Below are positions 23,466 to 35,867 of a stretch of 64,000 nucleotides of DNA, piece by piece. The notes under the pieces were generated by a model. The model was not told the origin of the DNA, did not search any database, and worked only from the letters and a program-made list of their open reading frames with translations. Position 1 is the first letter of the stretch; each line of letters opens with the position of its first letter. The stretch is from assembly GCA_022828595.1 (NCBI GenBank), contig JAKGHH010000003.1, positions 51,945,759-52,009,758 of the forward strand. The letters run 5' to 3'. The translations under genes were made by a program, and so were the position numbers. This stretch comes from Nelumbo lutea (taxonomy: Eukaryota; Streptophyta; Magnoliopsida; Proteales; Nelumbonaceae).

Positions 23466-26400
23466 AATGTGAGGAGCACTCTGTGAATAGCAGATCCATG
23501 GTGAGATTGATAGGGGTTTGACCCCCAAAATTTGTATAATATATTAATTAATTAAACTAAAACTTGTGAAAGTTAATAGACTTATTGCATTTGATGGGTT
23601 GGTAAATGGTCAAATACTTAACCACTAGTTTATCAAAAAAAAAAAAAAAAACCTTAACCACTAGGTGAAACTTTTTAAGGGGTGATGTCAACCAATTAAG
23701 CTTACTCCAATCTGTTGGAGATGGAGGTTTTCTATACAAATATGTGCAGTGTAAAATCTTAGCTTAAGACCATGATTTTGACACTTCATTCCCCTGTCCA
23801 CTAAGAATCAAGCAAAAGAACTTTGCCACGTGTAAAATAAGGATTTCTTTTTTCTTTTTTGGTATCACACAAATTTATTAAGATTGGAGTAAAAACATGG
23901 CCCCCACTTTGTGCAAGAAATTGAATATGAAAATGGGTCTAAATTGCATCTTATTTTACAAGGTTGATGAAGTAGAAAAAATGGTTTGCTCAATGTTACA
24001 TATTATACATTGCGAAGTGATTTAAGGGGTGGAGATATAGGGTGCACTTGAGATTCACTTACTATGAGAGAACCTGTAATTACATGGGTTTGATCATATG
24101 CTACGTTGTTTCTATTTTTATAATTTAGAGGTTAGAATTTTCACAAGAAATCTACCAAAGTCATTGTCCACGGGGGTTGACTATGACAGGAGAAAGATAT
24201 GGAAAAGCTCACAAACCATCAACCCGTATTATGAAAGATGTGACCAATCAGGTGGTATTAATCAAAATTCATAGAGTTAGCTTTGATTGGTCAAAGCTTT
24301 TCTAATAGCATATCTTTCTGTAACATAGATTTTGATAGTGTTTTTGGTTTTATGATTTATTTGAAAAGCAGTTCCGAGTCATGAGTCATGGCCATGTAGG
24401 TATTAGGGGAAACATCATTATTTGATAAGATCATTTATTAAATAAATATTTTCTCCATTTGTGTAAAAGTCAACTTTTGGAAAAAATAACATTTCTGAGC
24501 TTCCCTTGACACTTAGTCATTTATTTACTATTGAGCTTATGTAACACCTAATGGCATCGTGTGGCACTTAATGGTGTGTAATGGCGCCTAATTGTGAAAT
24601 AAAACTAAATAAACTTTTATCATCCATTTTTTTCGTTTTTCAAAATAAAAAAGTATAAAACATTTATTAAAATAAACGGCTACAATAGTAAACAATACCT
24701 TTCTCACATCAACAAAGCCTCGTAGCAAGTATCTATCCCAGCTGTTCCATTTTATCAGGATCAATATCCACTTCTTAGAACAATTCCCACAAGATTTGTC
24801 CAACATGTGGTATGGTGTAGAGATTGATATGAAAAAACAAACTGTTTTATGTGGCCAACCAATGTTCCCCTACCAGATAAGACATTTTAGACCGGCCAAA
24901 CTAGTGTTCCATCTAGCCAACAAAGAAATCAAAAAGCAATGAGTCTTGACCTCAAGTCAAGGCTTCAACATGTAATTGTGGTATAGGGCCACAATAATTG
25001 CCATCTGTTACACGTTTGGGGGTCAAAATATAGAACCAGACATGTCCCACTTAAGAAAATGCCATGAAAATATCAACATTATTCGATAACTTGCCACTGT
25101 TATTTTCTTTTGGTGTGTGGCTACTGTGGCTAGGTATTAACTTCTAGTCCTTGCATTATTGTTGAGAGATTTCTATGTCCAAATGTACAACAAAAATACA
25201 ACTACAAACATATGCGTTTTTCAAGCTGATTTTGATCCAATTAATCTACAAACAAGATCCCATCATTTGATATGAGGTATTAATCCTTTGAATATGAGAC
25301 AAGTGACAAAGTTAGACATTTATTCTAATTTTGATGCAGATAGTATTAGACAATTCGTGTTTTCTGTAATGTATTATTTTCTGTTTTTCACATAAAAGAA
25401 GAACGAATTGTGGGCAACCCAACCCTCATCCAACCGAAAACGATTATAATCAAGCTTAGTCCACCTAGGCAACGCAGGGTAGGGCGGGCCGATGGAGTAT
25501 AAAAAGAAGATAACAATCAATTAACTTTGGCAAGTCTTTTTTAATAGATCTTTCAACGGCAGCCAAGCAGACCAAAAGACATCCCTAGTTTTTTGGAGTT
25601 TGTCTTTTAAAGACCGAGATCATTTGGTGACTATTCCTTGTTACTGGGTTATAAAAATGGAGCAGAAGGATATTTTAGATGCAAAAATACTAAAAAATTC
25701 ATTTGAAACTTTTTCAGTTTTAGGCCATTTTGGGTTTCTGTGAACTTTCTAAAGAATAGGTCACTTTGGCTTTCCATCTTTTGTTGTTAAATGGAGAGAG
25801 ACTATAATTTTAGTCTTCCAAGCTATGAAAAGCCCGAAAAACCTCGGAGGAAAAAAAAGGAAAGAAAATGAGAGAATAACAGCTCTACCTATCAAACCCG
25901 TCCTAACAGTCTACCCAACTTAAATTCTTTATATTTCTCTTTTGAATCCTCAAATTTTATTTTTCGAAAGTTAAAACCTAACAGCCGAAGTAGGTCCATC
26001 AATGATATCTGAAAATTTGTGGTTCGATCCACAATTCGATCTTATTATCTCATACTCAGATGATATATTTATGTAATTGGATTGGATTTGGATTTAACTC
26101 CACCCGAACCCAATTATACTATAATATTTACTGATTTTAATATATAAATTTTATATAATTATATTTAAAATAAAAAATATATTTTTATAAATTTTATAAT
26201 ATATAAAAATTGAAAAATAATTAATTTTTTACATTTTTTTACATTTTAAAACTAAAGTAAAACCAAATTACATTCAAATACAGTCCAAATTCATTAAGAT
26301 TCAAATTGAATGTAAGATCTTCAAATCCAATCAGATATAAGTTTTCAATAATCGGTTCAGATTCAAAATTTTCTGAATCCGATCCGATTAAACCTAAGGC

Positions 26401-26933
26401 CTTCTCAATTTTTATCGCACATTTGCATCGAAAACCCTAAGGTTATTTTGATAGATTGGAGGGAAGGTTTATAAATTTATATTGAACTCCGTGAGCCCGG
26501 ACTATGAATTGACACTTTTTTTTTGGATAAGCATACTGTGGGTTGACGCTTAATCCTTGCATTGACGCTCCAATGGTGCATGGTGGAATGTCCGACTTCC
26601 GAGTTCAAATCAGCCCCCACAAGTCGACAACGTCTGCACATCTCCGCCGGAATATCTCCCGATAATGAAATCATTTTTTATATTATCATTTACATATATT
26701 TTTAATACACTGCGGGAATGTGTTGTGGGAAGTTGTGGGGGGCAATCTTGTGGGAGCTGATTTGATCTCCTAACTTTCACCCAATGATGTCAATCTCCTG
26801 ATACCTCTACCAATGTTGCTTATATTGGGGTTAAGAGTTGTTTGGAAAAATGACTCATTTTGTAAATAAATCATTTGATTTTGATCATGGTCCTACACCA
26901 CGTAGTAACAATGATCCTTTTAATTTGGTTAAA

Positions 26934-27382
26934 GGTGTAAATCGGGCTATACTGGGTTGGCATGGCACAACAGCCATTTTTCTTTCTCCTGAGATATTTT
27001 GGGGAGTTGGCCCAGCATGGCCCATGGTCCGAGCCTGTGTGGATCCATACCATGCCACGGGCTGGGCTGATCTACAGGCTAAGCCTTGGTCCAGGCCGAG
27101 CTGTAGATCGAGCCAAACCATGTTTTTTAAAATTTTTGAAAAATAATAAAAATTTTAGCATAAATTAATATATATATATATATATAATTAAAAAAGATCT
27201 TAAAATTTTATTTTATATGTACGTTAATGTATATAATTATTTATATATGTAATAATAGAATGAAATAATATAATAAAATTAAATATATCAATATATTATA
27301 TACCACGGTATGGCCTATAAATCATGCAATATCTGGCATGGCTCGCAATCCGTCATGTCGAGTGGCACAACCCGATTTACAT
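26934..27382. mobile_element. hAT-like MITE with GGTGTAAATCGGG termini
   Basis: Left end GGTGTAAATCGGGCTATAC and right end GGCACAACCCGATTTACAT are inverted repeats. GC-rich subterminal blocks with GGCATGG / CCATGCC motifs surround an AT-rich centre. It is related to the element at 55636-56230. The target duplication is not clear. Confidence 0.6.
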
Positions 27383-28302
27383 ATCAATGTACACTATAGT
27401 TGTGGATTAAATTGGGTTATATTGAATTTATCAATCACATTTAAATCTCGTAGATCAATTCATGTTACAATGGATGCAATCATTTTTGTAAGGCTTTGCA
27501 ATAAATTATACATGATTCAAAAATTTTGTGGGACAAAGCATCCATATTATCCTACCATAGTGCAAAACACATTGACAGAGTATGGTATGATTCTTTTTGT
27601 GTTGTTTCAATTGTGCCACAGTGAAGCCCAATGGATTAAAATGAATAAACTTTATTGAGCCATAGTACTGAACAGCCCTAAATTTCCCTTTTCCTTCCTT
27701 GGAGATTTCAACTTCAATGGAGCTCTATTCCTTCATATGGATAAATATAGATAGAGATCATTTATATATTTACTATGATTATCCTATTGTTCGTATATTA
27801 TTAAGACACCTTTTCATTTTGCAACCGCTTTACTTAATCCACTTATTGTCCAAAACCATTTGCATATCCATTTGAACATAATTTTTTATTTTGAAAATAC
27901 CCCTATCAAGAGAGATGGGATCTCCCGAAAGTAAAAATGGTGCAAACACCCTAAGTGCACAATGTCTAGCTGTGCACAAAGAATATCTCCTCATGAATAC
28001 ATACAAAGTACAGAAGATATTTTAGCTTACAAGAGATCTGTGCTCTTAGTAAGATGGCGTTTTATAACACTTTTCAAACCTCTAAAGTCTGAAAATGTTA
28101 ATTTTTAGATACCTGAGTGTTTGGAAATTGGAAATGTATCTGAATTTGAGTCTGAAATGAATTTTCAGATATGAAATTATACGACTTATTTAAAGCGTTG
28201 AACGCGTTTAAATGCATTTCAGACCTGGCTGAAAGTCTAAAATACCCTTTATAATAAAGACATACTTGTGTTTCTCCCTCCCACCATTCATCTTCTCCAC
28301 TT

Positions 28303-28342
28303 GATGCAATGGCGAACTAGCAGCAGCAAGTGACTCCTCCTG

Positions 28343-28393
<51 letters not shown>

Positions 28394-28767
28394 CTTCTTT
28401 CTTCTTTCTTTTTTTCTTTCTTCTTCTTCTTCTTCTTCTTCTTCTTCTTCTTCTTCTGTGGTCCCACGGCTTCCATCCTTTGTTTTTCATTTTCGAACTC
28501 TGCTACAACTCTGTCTCTCTCTCTCCAACCTTCTCAATCTCCAACTTGTTATACCAATCTTCGACCTTCCCAAGAGCTTCAACGTCAACTTGTCCAGATC
28601 CAGAGAGGATGATGATCTTCAAGAGTTGATTCAAGCTACTTCTGGGAGGAGCCTAGAGAATCGGATTGAGATGGAACTCAGACAACAACTAGAGCAGCAG
28701 CAGTTTCGATTTTCTTTTCTTTTTTTTTTTATTGATTATCTTTCTTTTCATTTCTGCTTGGTTTGAA
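28303..28767 (+). pseudogene. unrecognised gene-like fragment split by CT/TTC repeats
   Basis: An ATG at about 28308 begins ATGGCGAACTAGCAGCAGCAA, which reads M-A-N-stop-Q-Q-Q. It is followed by a (TC)n run (28346-28388) and a (TTC)n run (about 28422-28457). One frame then reads on as protein-like sequence, including 'KSFNVNLSRSRED' and 'LQELIQATSGRSLENRIEME', ending in a Gln-rich stretch before a T-rich region at about 28710. That mix of residues looks like real coding sequence, but I recognise no family. The early stop and microsatellite expansion argue for a captured or broken first exon rather than a working gene. No downstream exons are identifiable. Confidence 0.3.
28346..28457. repeat. 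(TC)n followed by (TTC)n microsatellite
   Basis: About 20 TC units, then a pyrimidine stretch, then about 12 TTC/CTT units. Confidence 0.95.
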
Positions 28768-29448
28768 CTTGAATGGTGTTTGGACCTGTAAATTGTTCTA
28801 ACAATGTTTTGATTTTCTTTTTTTTTTCCTGAAGGTCGGTTTCTAATATGATTCTACTCTAATTTGGCGGAACAGAGTTTATGTTCATTATTTTTTATTG
28901 AAAAAATAAATAAATTGAGTCTGTAATGGTCGTGGCCACTACACGTCAGAAAGATCAACCGAAGGGGATTGCATTTTATGGGAATTTCTAAACGGAAAGA
29001 TCGCCAAGGCCGGTTACATATTTTATTTATTACTTTTTCTTTGGAATTTATTCAAAATTTTCAATATTGTTTTGATCTTAATAAATTATTCTTAATTTTT
29101 TTTTTACTAAATAATCTGTTCTATGGGTAAAATAGTAAATTTATGGAATTTCAGATGCTGAAGGTTTAATCCAACACAAATGAACTTATCTATTCAAAGC
29201 CTCTAAAAAGTAGAAAAGCATCTATGTTTCTTTTTAAATTTCAAACACAAATAATATCTTTTTAACTTTTCAAATTTATCAAATGTCACCTAAGAGCCAT
29301 GCCTATTGCATCTAGTGCAATGGGTTCCTATTCTTTCCATGACAACTTGTCAAAAGTCTAATAAATTTGACACAATCAAAAACCAATAATAAGTAATATG
29401 AATCAAACTTCTGACATGTGGCCTTAAAACAAAATGGACCCATTACAA

Positions 29449-29599
29449 TGAGTTCGGATCTGTTGACCACGACACATTGCTGGCCATGAGCATCCTACCG
29501 CATATCAAGAATATTGGCTGTACTTTAAAACACTGATATTCCCGATGTATAGCTGGATGTGTGTGGCCAGCAATGTATCATGGTCAACAGATCTAGACT
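29449..29599. mobile_element. Mutator-like MITE with 9-bp target duplication
   Basis: 151-bp foldback. Left arm GGATCTGTTGACCACGACAC then ATTGCTGGCCA; right arm TGGCCAGCAATGTATCATGG then TCAACAGATC. A perfect 9-bp direct repeat CCATTACAA flanks it (29440-29448 and 29600-29608), which fits Mutator-like elements. Confidence 0.75.
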
Positions 29600-29608
29600 C
29601 CATTACAA

Positions 29609-32600
29609 CTGATTCCAGAGCCATTATCTTGCTAGGAGTATTTTCAAATTACAAATATTTGTTTAAACCAACATAATGTAGGTGGATTAAGTAAAGTAGT
29701 TGCAAAAAAAAAAAAAAAAGAGTAGGTGTCTTAGTAAAACACAAACTAAAGGCTAGATCTTAGTAAATATGTTAAACTATGAGGTGTCTTAGTAAATAAC
29801 CTTGAAAATATTCTAATTCAAGTTTATTTGACTCCGACACAAGGATCAAAGTATCGGTGTTGTGTATCATATTGGACAAATTAGATATGGATACATACAA
29901 ATCACATAAATACATTAATAATACTAAACCAAGAGTTGAATTATCTATGAATAATGTATAAACACATGAGAAATGCATACTTCAATAGGTTATATGAAGA
30001 TAAACATTACAATAAACAATATTGGGACTCTAGAACATTCAAACATCATATAATAATTATCACTCTTTCAATTTTTATAATCATAGTTTTTAATTTTTTA
30101 TTAATTTTTTAGAATATTTATTAATTTAATATTTGTATATAAATAATAACTATTTTTTAAATAATAAACTTGTCTTCATTTTTTACATATAATGCTTTTA
30201 TTTTACATATAATTGTAAAATAAAACATATAAAGCATTTAAGGTAGATAAAATAAATTATTTATATTTTTCAGTTTTTATTAAGTTTTGGGGGAAATTAA
30301 ATATTAAATTATTCACTTCAATTTATATAATTATACTTTTCTATTTTCCATTGATTTTGTTGGGAAATTTTATTTATTTAGTATTTTTATATAGTAACTC
30401 TATTTTTTCAAATAATAACTATGTTTTCATTTTTAACATATAATTATGTGTAAAGTAAAATAAAATATATAAATCATATAAGGTAGATGAAATATATTAT
30501 TTTAATAATATTTTGTTTTTATTAATATTTTGGAAAAAGTTAAATCTTAAATTATTTATTTCAGTTTTTATAATTATATTTTTTATTTTTATTAAAGATG
30601 AAAGCAATTTGAATGTAGTCAATATAAAATTTTGTCAAATGAGGCAGGAATATGCCTTTGTGTTTATGCGTATCAGACCGTATCCATCGATACAGTGTGA
30701 TATGGCTCGATACGGAGACGTATTGTGTCGATTCGCACAACTCATAGGATATGTATCCGATCGTGACGTATCCCATATCCATGACCATGGATATGGATAT
30801 AATATGCATAAGAGTATCATATCAATACCTCAATACTCGCTCTGATATCCTTCCTACAAACTATTCCAACATCCATGCCCACTAAATACGAGTTTAGATC
30901 TCCTGCCCATACAAACTCTGCTCGTATCTATCCACATAATATTGTAACCACACATGGAGAACATCTCATGTTATGTTATTACATTGTGGGTAGAGGTGTA
31001 GAGATGATCCGGAGTCACTAAACACTACCACAATGCATTGAAAACGTACGTTTCCCATGAACGACAAGGGAAATACATATTCCCAACTAATAGCTGTAGT
31101 GTCTCTGTGCGTACTAGATCTGAGCTCTACTGGAATTATTTGCAATTCTGTCACCTCATTTCAGTTTGCCAACCGGCAACTGCCACCCTGATTAAATCAA
31201 TCTCTCTCTTTTGATTAAGCCTTAACACCTCTCTCATTAATTTCAATTAAACAACCTATTTATTTTGTACCATCCCAAATTCACTTCTATGTACTTTTGA
31301 AAATGACACTTTTGACGTCTATTCCTTATTTATTATTTTAATTTGATAAATTGATAAGTGATAAAGCAACCAATCTTCTTATTTATAGGGAATCCACCTG
31401 AAAAAATAGAATATTTCAAATATATAGACATTTTGTAATGCACAAAATAAATAAATAAATAAATCTGTATACGTTACTTATCATTGATTTTATTTATCAA
31501 TATTTTTTTTCTGAAAATTAAGGTAAATTGGCTATTCTGACCATAATTGCCAAGAATTGCATCGGAGCAATCGGTATTGGTACACCGACCCCAACATAAA
31601 AGTTCTAGTACGATTTGTATCTGGTAACTGGTATGCAACTTAACAAGGTATTAGTACAACGTTTGGTAAGACATCTGTGCCATGTAAGTCTGTTAGGTAT
31701 GTAGATATTATATTTTCTCATTTATTTGCACTCCAATTTTCATTTACAACAATGCAAATACATAGGAGTGCAAATTTTAATTCAATTTTGCATGGATTTT
31801 ACTTTAATTTGCTTGGTGTGTTATTTTATTTCATCTAAACTAAAAACAAGAAAATTAAGATAAAATCTAAGCCTATCATATGACACCGAGCTAAAAAGGC
31901 TTTGACCAATCACCCCCGGTAAATTTGGATGAAAACCCACTTGATTAGTTATCAGCCATCACTCTTTATGATACTGATATCATATCTTTTCGGCATCATA
32001 GTCTAACCCTACAAACAAACCACAGTAAATTACACTTCAAACAAAGCGGGCCATTTATTTAATACTAGAATTTCAATTGCAATGGAATGTGATATTATAT
32101 TGCTTTTTGAGAATATGTGTCAGAAATGACCCACAGGTACAAAGACTCAAAACATGTTTGTATGACAGTTTGATTTGGACAGCCGAACTCGAACTTAGAG
32201 TTTATTAGTTGGCTTATATTATCATACATTGGCCGCTTCTTGTCCAAGCGGCTTTCGGCTTTATCTTGATTGATTATCATTTTCTGCTAATTAGACTAGT
32301 AAGATACTGGGCCCTGTACAGCTAACATTCCCCTTTATATATATATATATATAAAAATTAAGAGGGAGAGATCAGAGAGTCCACAAATCGGTTGTCCAAT
32401 AGCCATATTGGTTTAATATTTCTTGATGTGGCCATTGGGGTATTTTATTATTAATAGTTATTTTTTTTATTTTAATCATGATAATGAAATATTCCACTTT
32501 TTATATTCCGATTCTTTTTTTTATTCTTTTTATATTTATTAGAAGGGATCCGTGCTATATACGGAAAATAGTGTTAAAAAAAGCATATTCTATAGGGGAG

Positions 32601-33009
32601 TGATTACATGTTTGATTTTTTAATTAAAAATTTACAAAAATTGTAAGGGTTGAGAAGCAATATGAAGATGAGAGAGAATAAGCTGATGTGAATAACTGCG
32701 TCAGTGGGTACCTTTCACCACCGTCATTCACTTGAAAGCTTTCCTTTAATCACATGAGATTGAGAGTCTCTATAGGTGCATGACTCAGGCTCCGTTTATT
32801 TTGCCGTTGGAATTGGAATTAAATTTTTTTTATTATTGGAATCAGAATGATTTATTCCTATATTCTGTTTGGTTCAACAGGAAGGAGAATGGAAATTGAA
32901 ATAAGTGGAAATGGGATTTTATTCCTAAGAGAGGGGTGAGAAGGGTAATTCCCTCAAATGGGGAAATGTGTAGCAAAACAATTGCCCTCTAAGGGAGATC
33001 ACAATGGAT
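29609..33009. other. intergenic, AT-rich, no gene recognised
   Basis: Very AT-rich from 29990 to 30600. Within that, about 30060-30300 and 30300-30580 look like two diverged copies of the same unit (TTTTTATAATTATA, ATTAATTTAATATTTGTATATA, AACATATAATTATG motifs). At 30650-30840 there is a foldback rich in GATACG / CGTATC and CCATATCC / GGATATGG motifs, a probable decayed MITE. Confidence 0.45.
31024..31103. mobile_element. palindromic MITE family, diverged copy
   Basis: CACAATGCATTGAAAACGTA on the left and ATTCCCAACTAATAGCTGTAG on the right fit the family core. Outer arms TAGATCTC (about 30896) and CTAGATCTGAGCTC (about 31107) suggest a longer element. Confidence 0.45.
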
Positions 33010-33097
33010 ACACGTCTCAGCATGCATTGGAAACATCTCCCATTCTTATTATTGGGAGATGTTCTCAATAGAGAGTTGGGATGTGCTGTGGGGCACC
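33010..33097. mobile_element. palindromic MITE family, clearest copy
   Basis: Near-palindrome: CGTCTCAGCATGCATTGGAA, ACATCTCCCATT, a short centre, then AATGGGAGATGTT-like TTGGGAGATGTTCTCAATAG, AGTTGGGATGTGCTGTGGGG. The inner pair ACATCTCCCA / TGGGAGATGT is perfect. Other copies share TGTATTGGGAACATCTCCC and CAGTTGGGATGTGCTGTGG. Confidence 0.65.
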
Positions 33098-33108
33098 TAA
33101 CTCCCTAA

Positions 33109-33227
33109 GGCTCAGTTTGAAAGGAGTATAAATACAAATTTGTAGAGAACAAAACCTTGTATTTTGTATTATTTTATATGTATTTGTACTGTACATATTT
33201 GTATTTATACTCTTTCCAAACTGAGTC
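33109..33227. mobile_element. Tourist-like MITE, family 'GGCTCAGTTTG', copy 1
   Basis: 119-bp foldback. Left arm GGCTCAGTTTGAAAGGAGTA then TAAATACAAAT; right arm ATTTGTATTTATACTCTTTC then CAAACTGAGTC. It is flanked by TAA (33106-33108, 33228-33230). Same family as 41552-41658. Confidence 0.85.
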
Positions 33228-33562
33228 TAAGGGGTTGCTTGCCAATATGCATGATATTAAGTAAAAAGAAACTTGTTCTTTTTTTATTTAATATGTTATT
33301 TGTTTTGTCAACAAAATCACATATATTGATACACAAGTATACCCTCTATATCCGATCAAATTAAGAAGACTAAGAATTTCAAATGGCAGGGTCACTGATG
33401 AAATGCTAAATAATAAGAGTTAATAACTTTTTTAATAGGTTTAAACATTATAATACTGCTCTTAGTACATCTATTTGTGGATCTGGTCCATATTTGTAAT
33501 GTATTTATATTTGACTAGATTGGGTTGAACCAATATCCATTCCATTGACAAAAGATAATATT

Positions 33563-33766
33563 AGGGGTGTCAAATGATTAGGTTTGAATTGGATGCAATA
33601 TCTGAATTAAAATTAATTTGAACAAGTTTGACAATCCAATAAGATATTGAATTGGACCATTCCAGTCCAAAATATTTATTGGATTGGATTGGACTTGGTC
33701 CATATGTAATGGACTCACGTTGGTCCAAATCAGGTTCGACCAATATCTGGTCTGTCAACAGCCCTA
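33563..33766. mobile_element. hAT-like MITE with AGGGGTGTCAA ends
   Basis: Ends AGGGGTGTCAAATGAT and CTGTCAACAGCCCTA are imperfect inverted repeats. Many copies of TTGGATTGGA / GGTCCA motifs lie inside, as in 37302-37624. Target duplication not clear. Confidence 0.55.
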
Positions 33767-33976
33767 GGCATATCCTCGTAAGTACATTGATCGTAACCAC
33801 TCAATAAAATTTTATGAGCTGTCTTAGGAATTTACTTTGAATCATTTCAAGGGTAGGGCGGTAGGGTGGGGCATTTGTTTCGAATCATTTTAAGTGATGG
33901 TTTCTTGGACCGGCTGTGTCACCACATACTAATTAATGTACATTAAAGGTGAATAGGTTTGTGAGACTGCTTTTTG

Positions 33977-34333
33977 TGGGTGGCCACGAGCCAAGTTCTT
34001 CAAGAGTTACTCGAGTTCGGTTTTACTCGAATCGATTTCAATCGAGCTTTGAATTAAGCTTGAGCTTAATTTACAGGCTCAATTAATAAATGAATCGAGC
34101 TCAAATATATATATATATATAATAAAAATATTATAATTCTTAATTTTTTAAATATCAAATAAAAATATTTTTTATATATAATTTTTTATTTTTATAAAAC
34201 ATTTATTCTCAAATCGAGCTTGAACTTACAAGTTTTTTATTCAAGTCGAGCTTGAACACAGAGTTCTAGCTTGAACCGAGATTGATCTTGAGCCCCGTAC
34301 TATTTAGCTTGACTCGACTTGAATCCACCCCTA
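33977..34333. mobile_element. hAT-like MITE rich in TCGAGCT motifs (borders approximate)
   Basis: Left part GTGGGTGGCCACGAGCC and right part GACTTGAATCCACCCC form weak inverted ends. Repeated CGAGCTTGAA / TTCAAGCTCG-type motifs lie near both ends around an AT-rich centre. Borders are approximate. Confidence 0.4.
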
Positions 34334-34523
34334 TTGCTTTTTCACTTGTCTTGCTATACAGATTTCCTTACCATTCCCTTCCTTTCTCTACCTTTTCTAT
34401 TTCAAACCAAACACAACCTAAAAAATTTCAAGATTGAAATCTGAAAAGCTATTATTTTCGATCCCTTTTAAGTTTTTTTATAGCAAAAAAAGAAAAAGAT
34501 TATTTCATTATGAAAATATTTAC

Positions 34524-35105
34524 GTCCACTCAATTTTGATTAATGAAAAAGCAAGGGCCTAAAGGTCTAGCCTTCCAAACTAAGAGTCTTCTTTTAATTG
34601 ATTAATTATGAATATATTCAAAGTTCAAACCATCAATTACTATTGGATAATGTAAAGTAATATGTTATGGGTAGGTAATGTACTTTCTTGGGGCTTGGTG
34701 GATATTTAGAATCCTCCATGGCTCAAAGTATCCACATGTGCACCATGCAAAATATTTGTATACCGCATGATTCATAGGGGTGATATTTGTCTTTTAGTTT
34801 TTTTTTTTCAAACTAGTAATTTAAGAATAAACGTGCTAGGAGTATTATAATGTAGTATTTCCGTGGATTAAAAATCCAGAAATATTTGTCCATTCAATTT
34901 TGATTAATGAAAAAGCAAGGGCCTAAAAGTCTAGCCTTCCAAACCAAGAGTCTTCTTTTAATTGATTAATAAACATATTCAAACCATCAATAATTATGTT
35001 GTAAAGTAATATGTTGTGGACAGGTAGAATGTAAAGGAAATTGGTGGACGTACGATTAGAATCACCCATGAGTTTTAAAGTATTTACATGTGATACCATG
35101 CGTTG
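34524..35105. repeat. diverged tandem duplication, two units about 355 bp apart
   Basis: The segment from about 34524 (CACTCAATTTTGATTAATG, AAAAAGCAAGGGCCTAAA, TCTAGCCTTCCAAAC) to about 34760 recurs from about 34878 to 35105 in the same orientation, with substitutions and small gaps. No coding content is seen. Confidence 0.8.
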
Positions 35106-35345
35106 AGTATCATGTCATATAATGCATTATAAACATGGTAGGAAACCCTAGAATCATCTTATAAAAAGATAATCAATGTATCAATGTTTTTGACCTGCGG
35201 TTGACCCATCATCCGGTTAGATTTTGAGGTTCACTAAGCCCTCGAACGATTTACCTAAAAAAACAAAAAAGAAATATTGGCTTAATGACCCGATGGTCTG
35301 ACCAGTTGAATTATTGAATTTCTTGAATCAAGTAGTAGGTCGTGA

Positions 35346-35867
35346 TTGCGATGGCAAAGGGGCAGGGGCAGGTTCGGGGGGGTTTTGTAAATTTTAGACT
35401 CTATCCATTTCAGCTCCTAAACCATCAAACCCATATTGGCCCAAATCCTATAGCGGATTGGATTCTCAGAATTCAAACTCTCTTCACACATGAAAATGGA
35501 AAACTTTTCATAAACCTATCCCTTGATCCCTGCATTTAAGGGTAGAGTGGTCAGTTAGGTTTATAACCTGCCAAGGCTGCATCTAATTTTATACTATTTC
35601 CTGTTATATAAGTAATAAGTACAATAGCATGAACAAACATAAAATATTCCAATTATTTGATTAAGTCATGTAAAAAACATACAAAAGGTCAATTATATTG
35701 TTTACATAAATTTTAAAATATTATTAAGTCCAACACCTAATGCATAAAGTTCATATGCTTTCCAACAATATGTGGGTTGGGAGGGTTGAGGTTTAATTAT
35801 GGATTCTAGAATCCCAAAACCTGTCCCTGTGGGTACCCACTGGGTAGGGTAGAAATTGCCATCCCTA
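35346..35867. mobile_element. hAT-like MITE, family 'GATGGCAA', copy 1
   Basis: Left end TTGCGATGGCAAAGGGGCAG and right end GGGTAGAAATTGCCATCCCTA are inverted. The interior matches the element at 39972-40518 in opposite orientation (CCAAATCCTATAGCGGATTG, CATGAAAATG, GGGTACCCACTGGGTAGGG). The flanking 8-bp repeat is too diverged to claim. Confidence 0.7.

Larger units (their letters stand above)
22180..26930. other. intergenic with palindromic MITEs, no gene recognised
   Basis: The first 200-300 bases are the likely promoter region of the WVD2-like gene. At about 22608-22702, CTACGAACATCATCTCACACCG is followed by an inverted partner (CGGTGTGAGATGATGTTAGTAG), forming a short foldback. The rest is AT-rich with two palindromic MITE copies (entered separately), a half copy near 26708-26765, and decayed inverted-repeat elements around 26010-26400. 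Confidence 0.5.
27383..29448. other. intergenic; contains a possible captured gene fragment
   Basis: Mostly AT-rich. The piece at 28300-28770 is discussed separately. Diverged inverted-repeat motifs occur around 28070-28180 and 29140-29290, but no clean element ends were found. Confidence 0.4.

Noticed and set aside
26551..26650. A GTTCAAATC motif in a GC-richer patch as a possible tRNA
   Set aside because: No matching A-box or acceptor stem pairing could be found around it.
28288..28629. Open frames over the CT/TTC microsatellite (poly-Ser/Leu or poly-Lys/Glu products)
   Set aside because: Low-complexity translations of simple repeats, open on both strands for that reason only.
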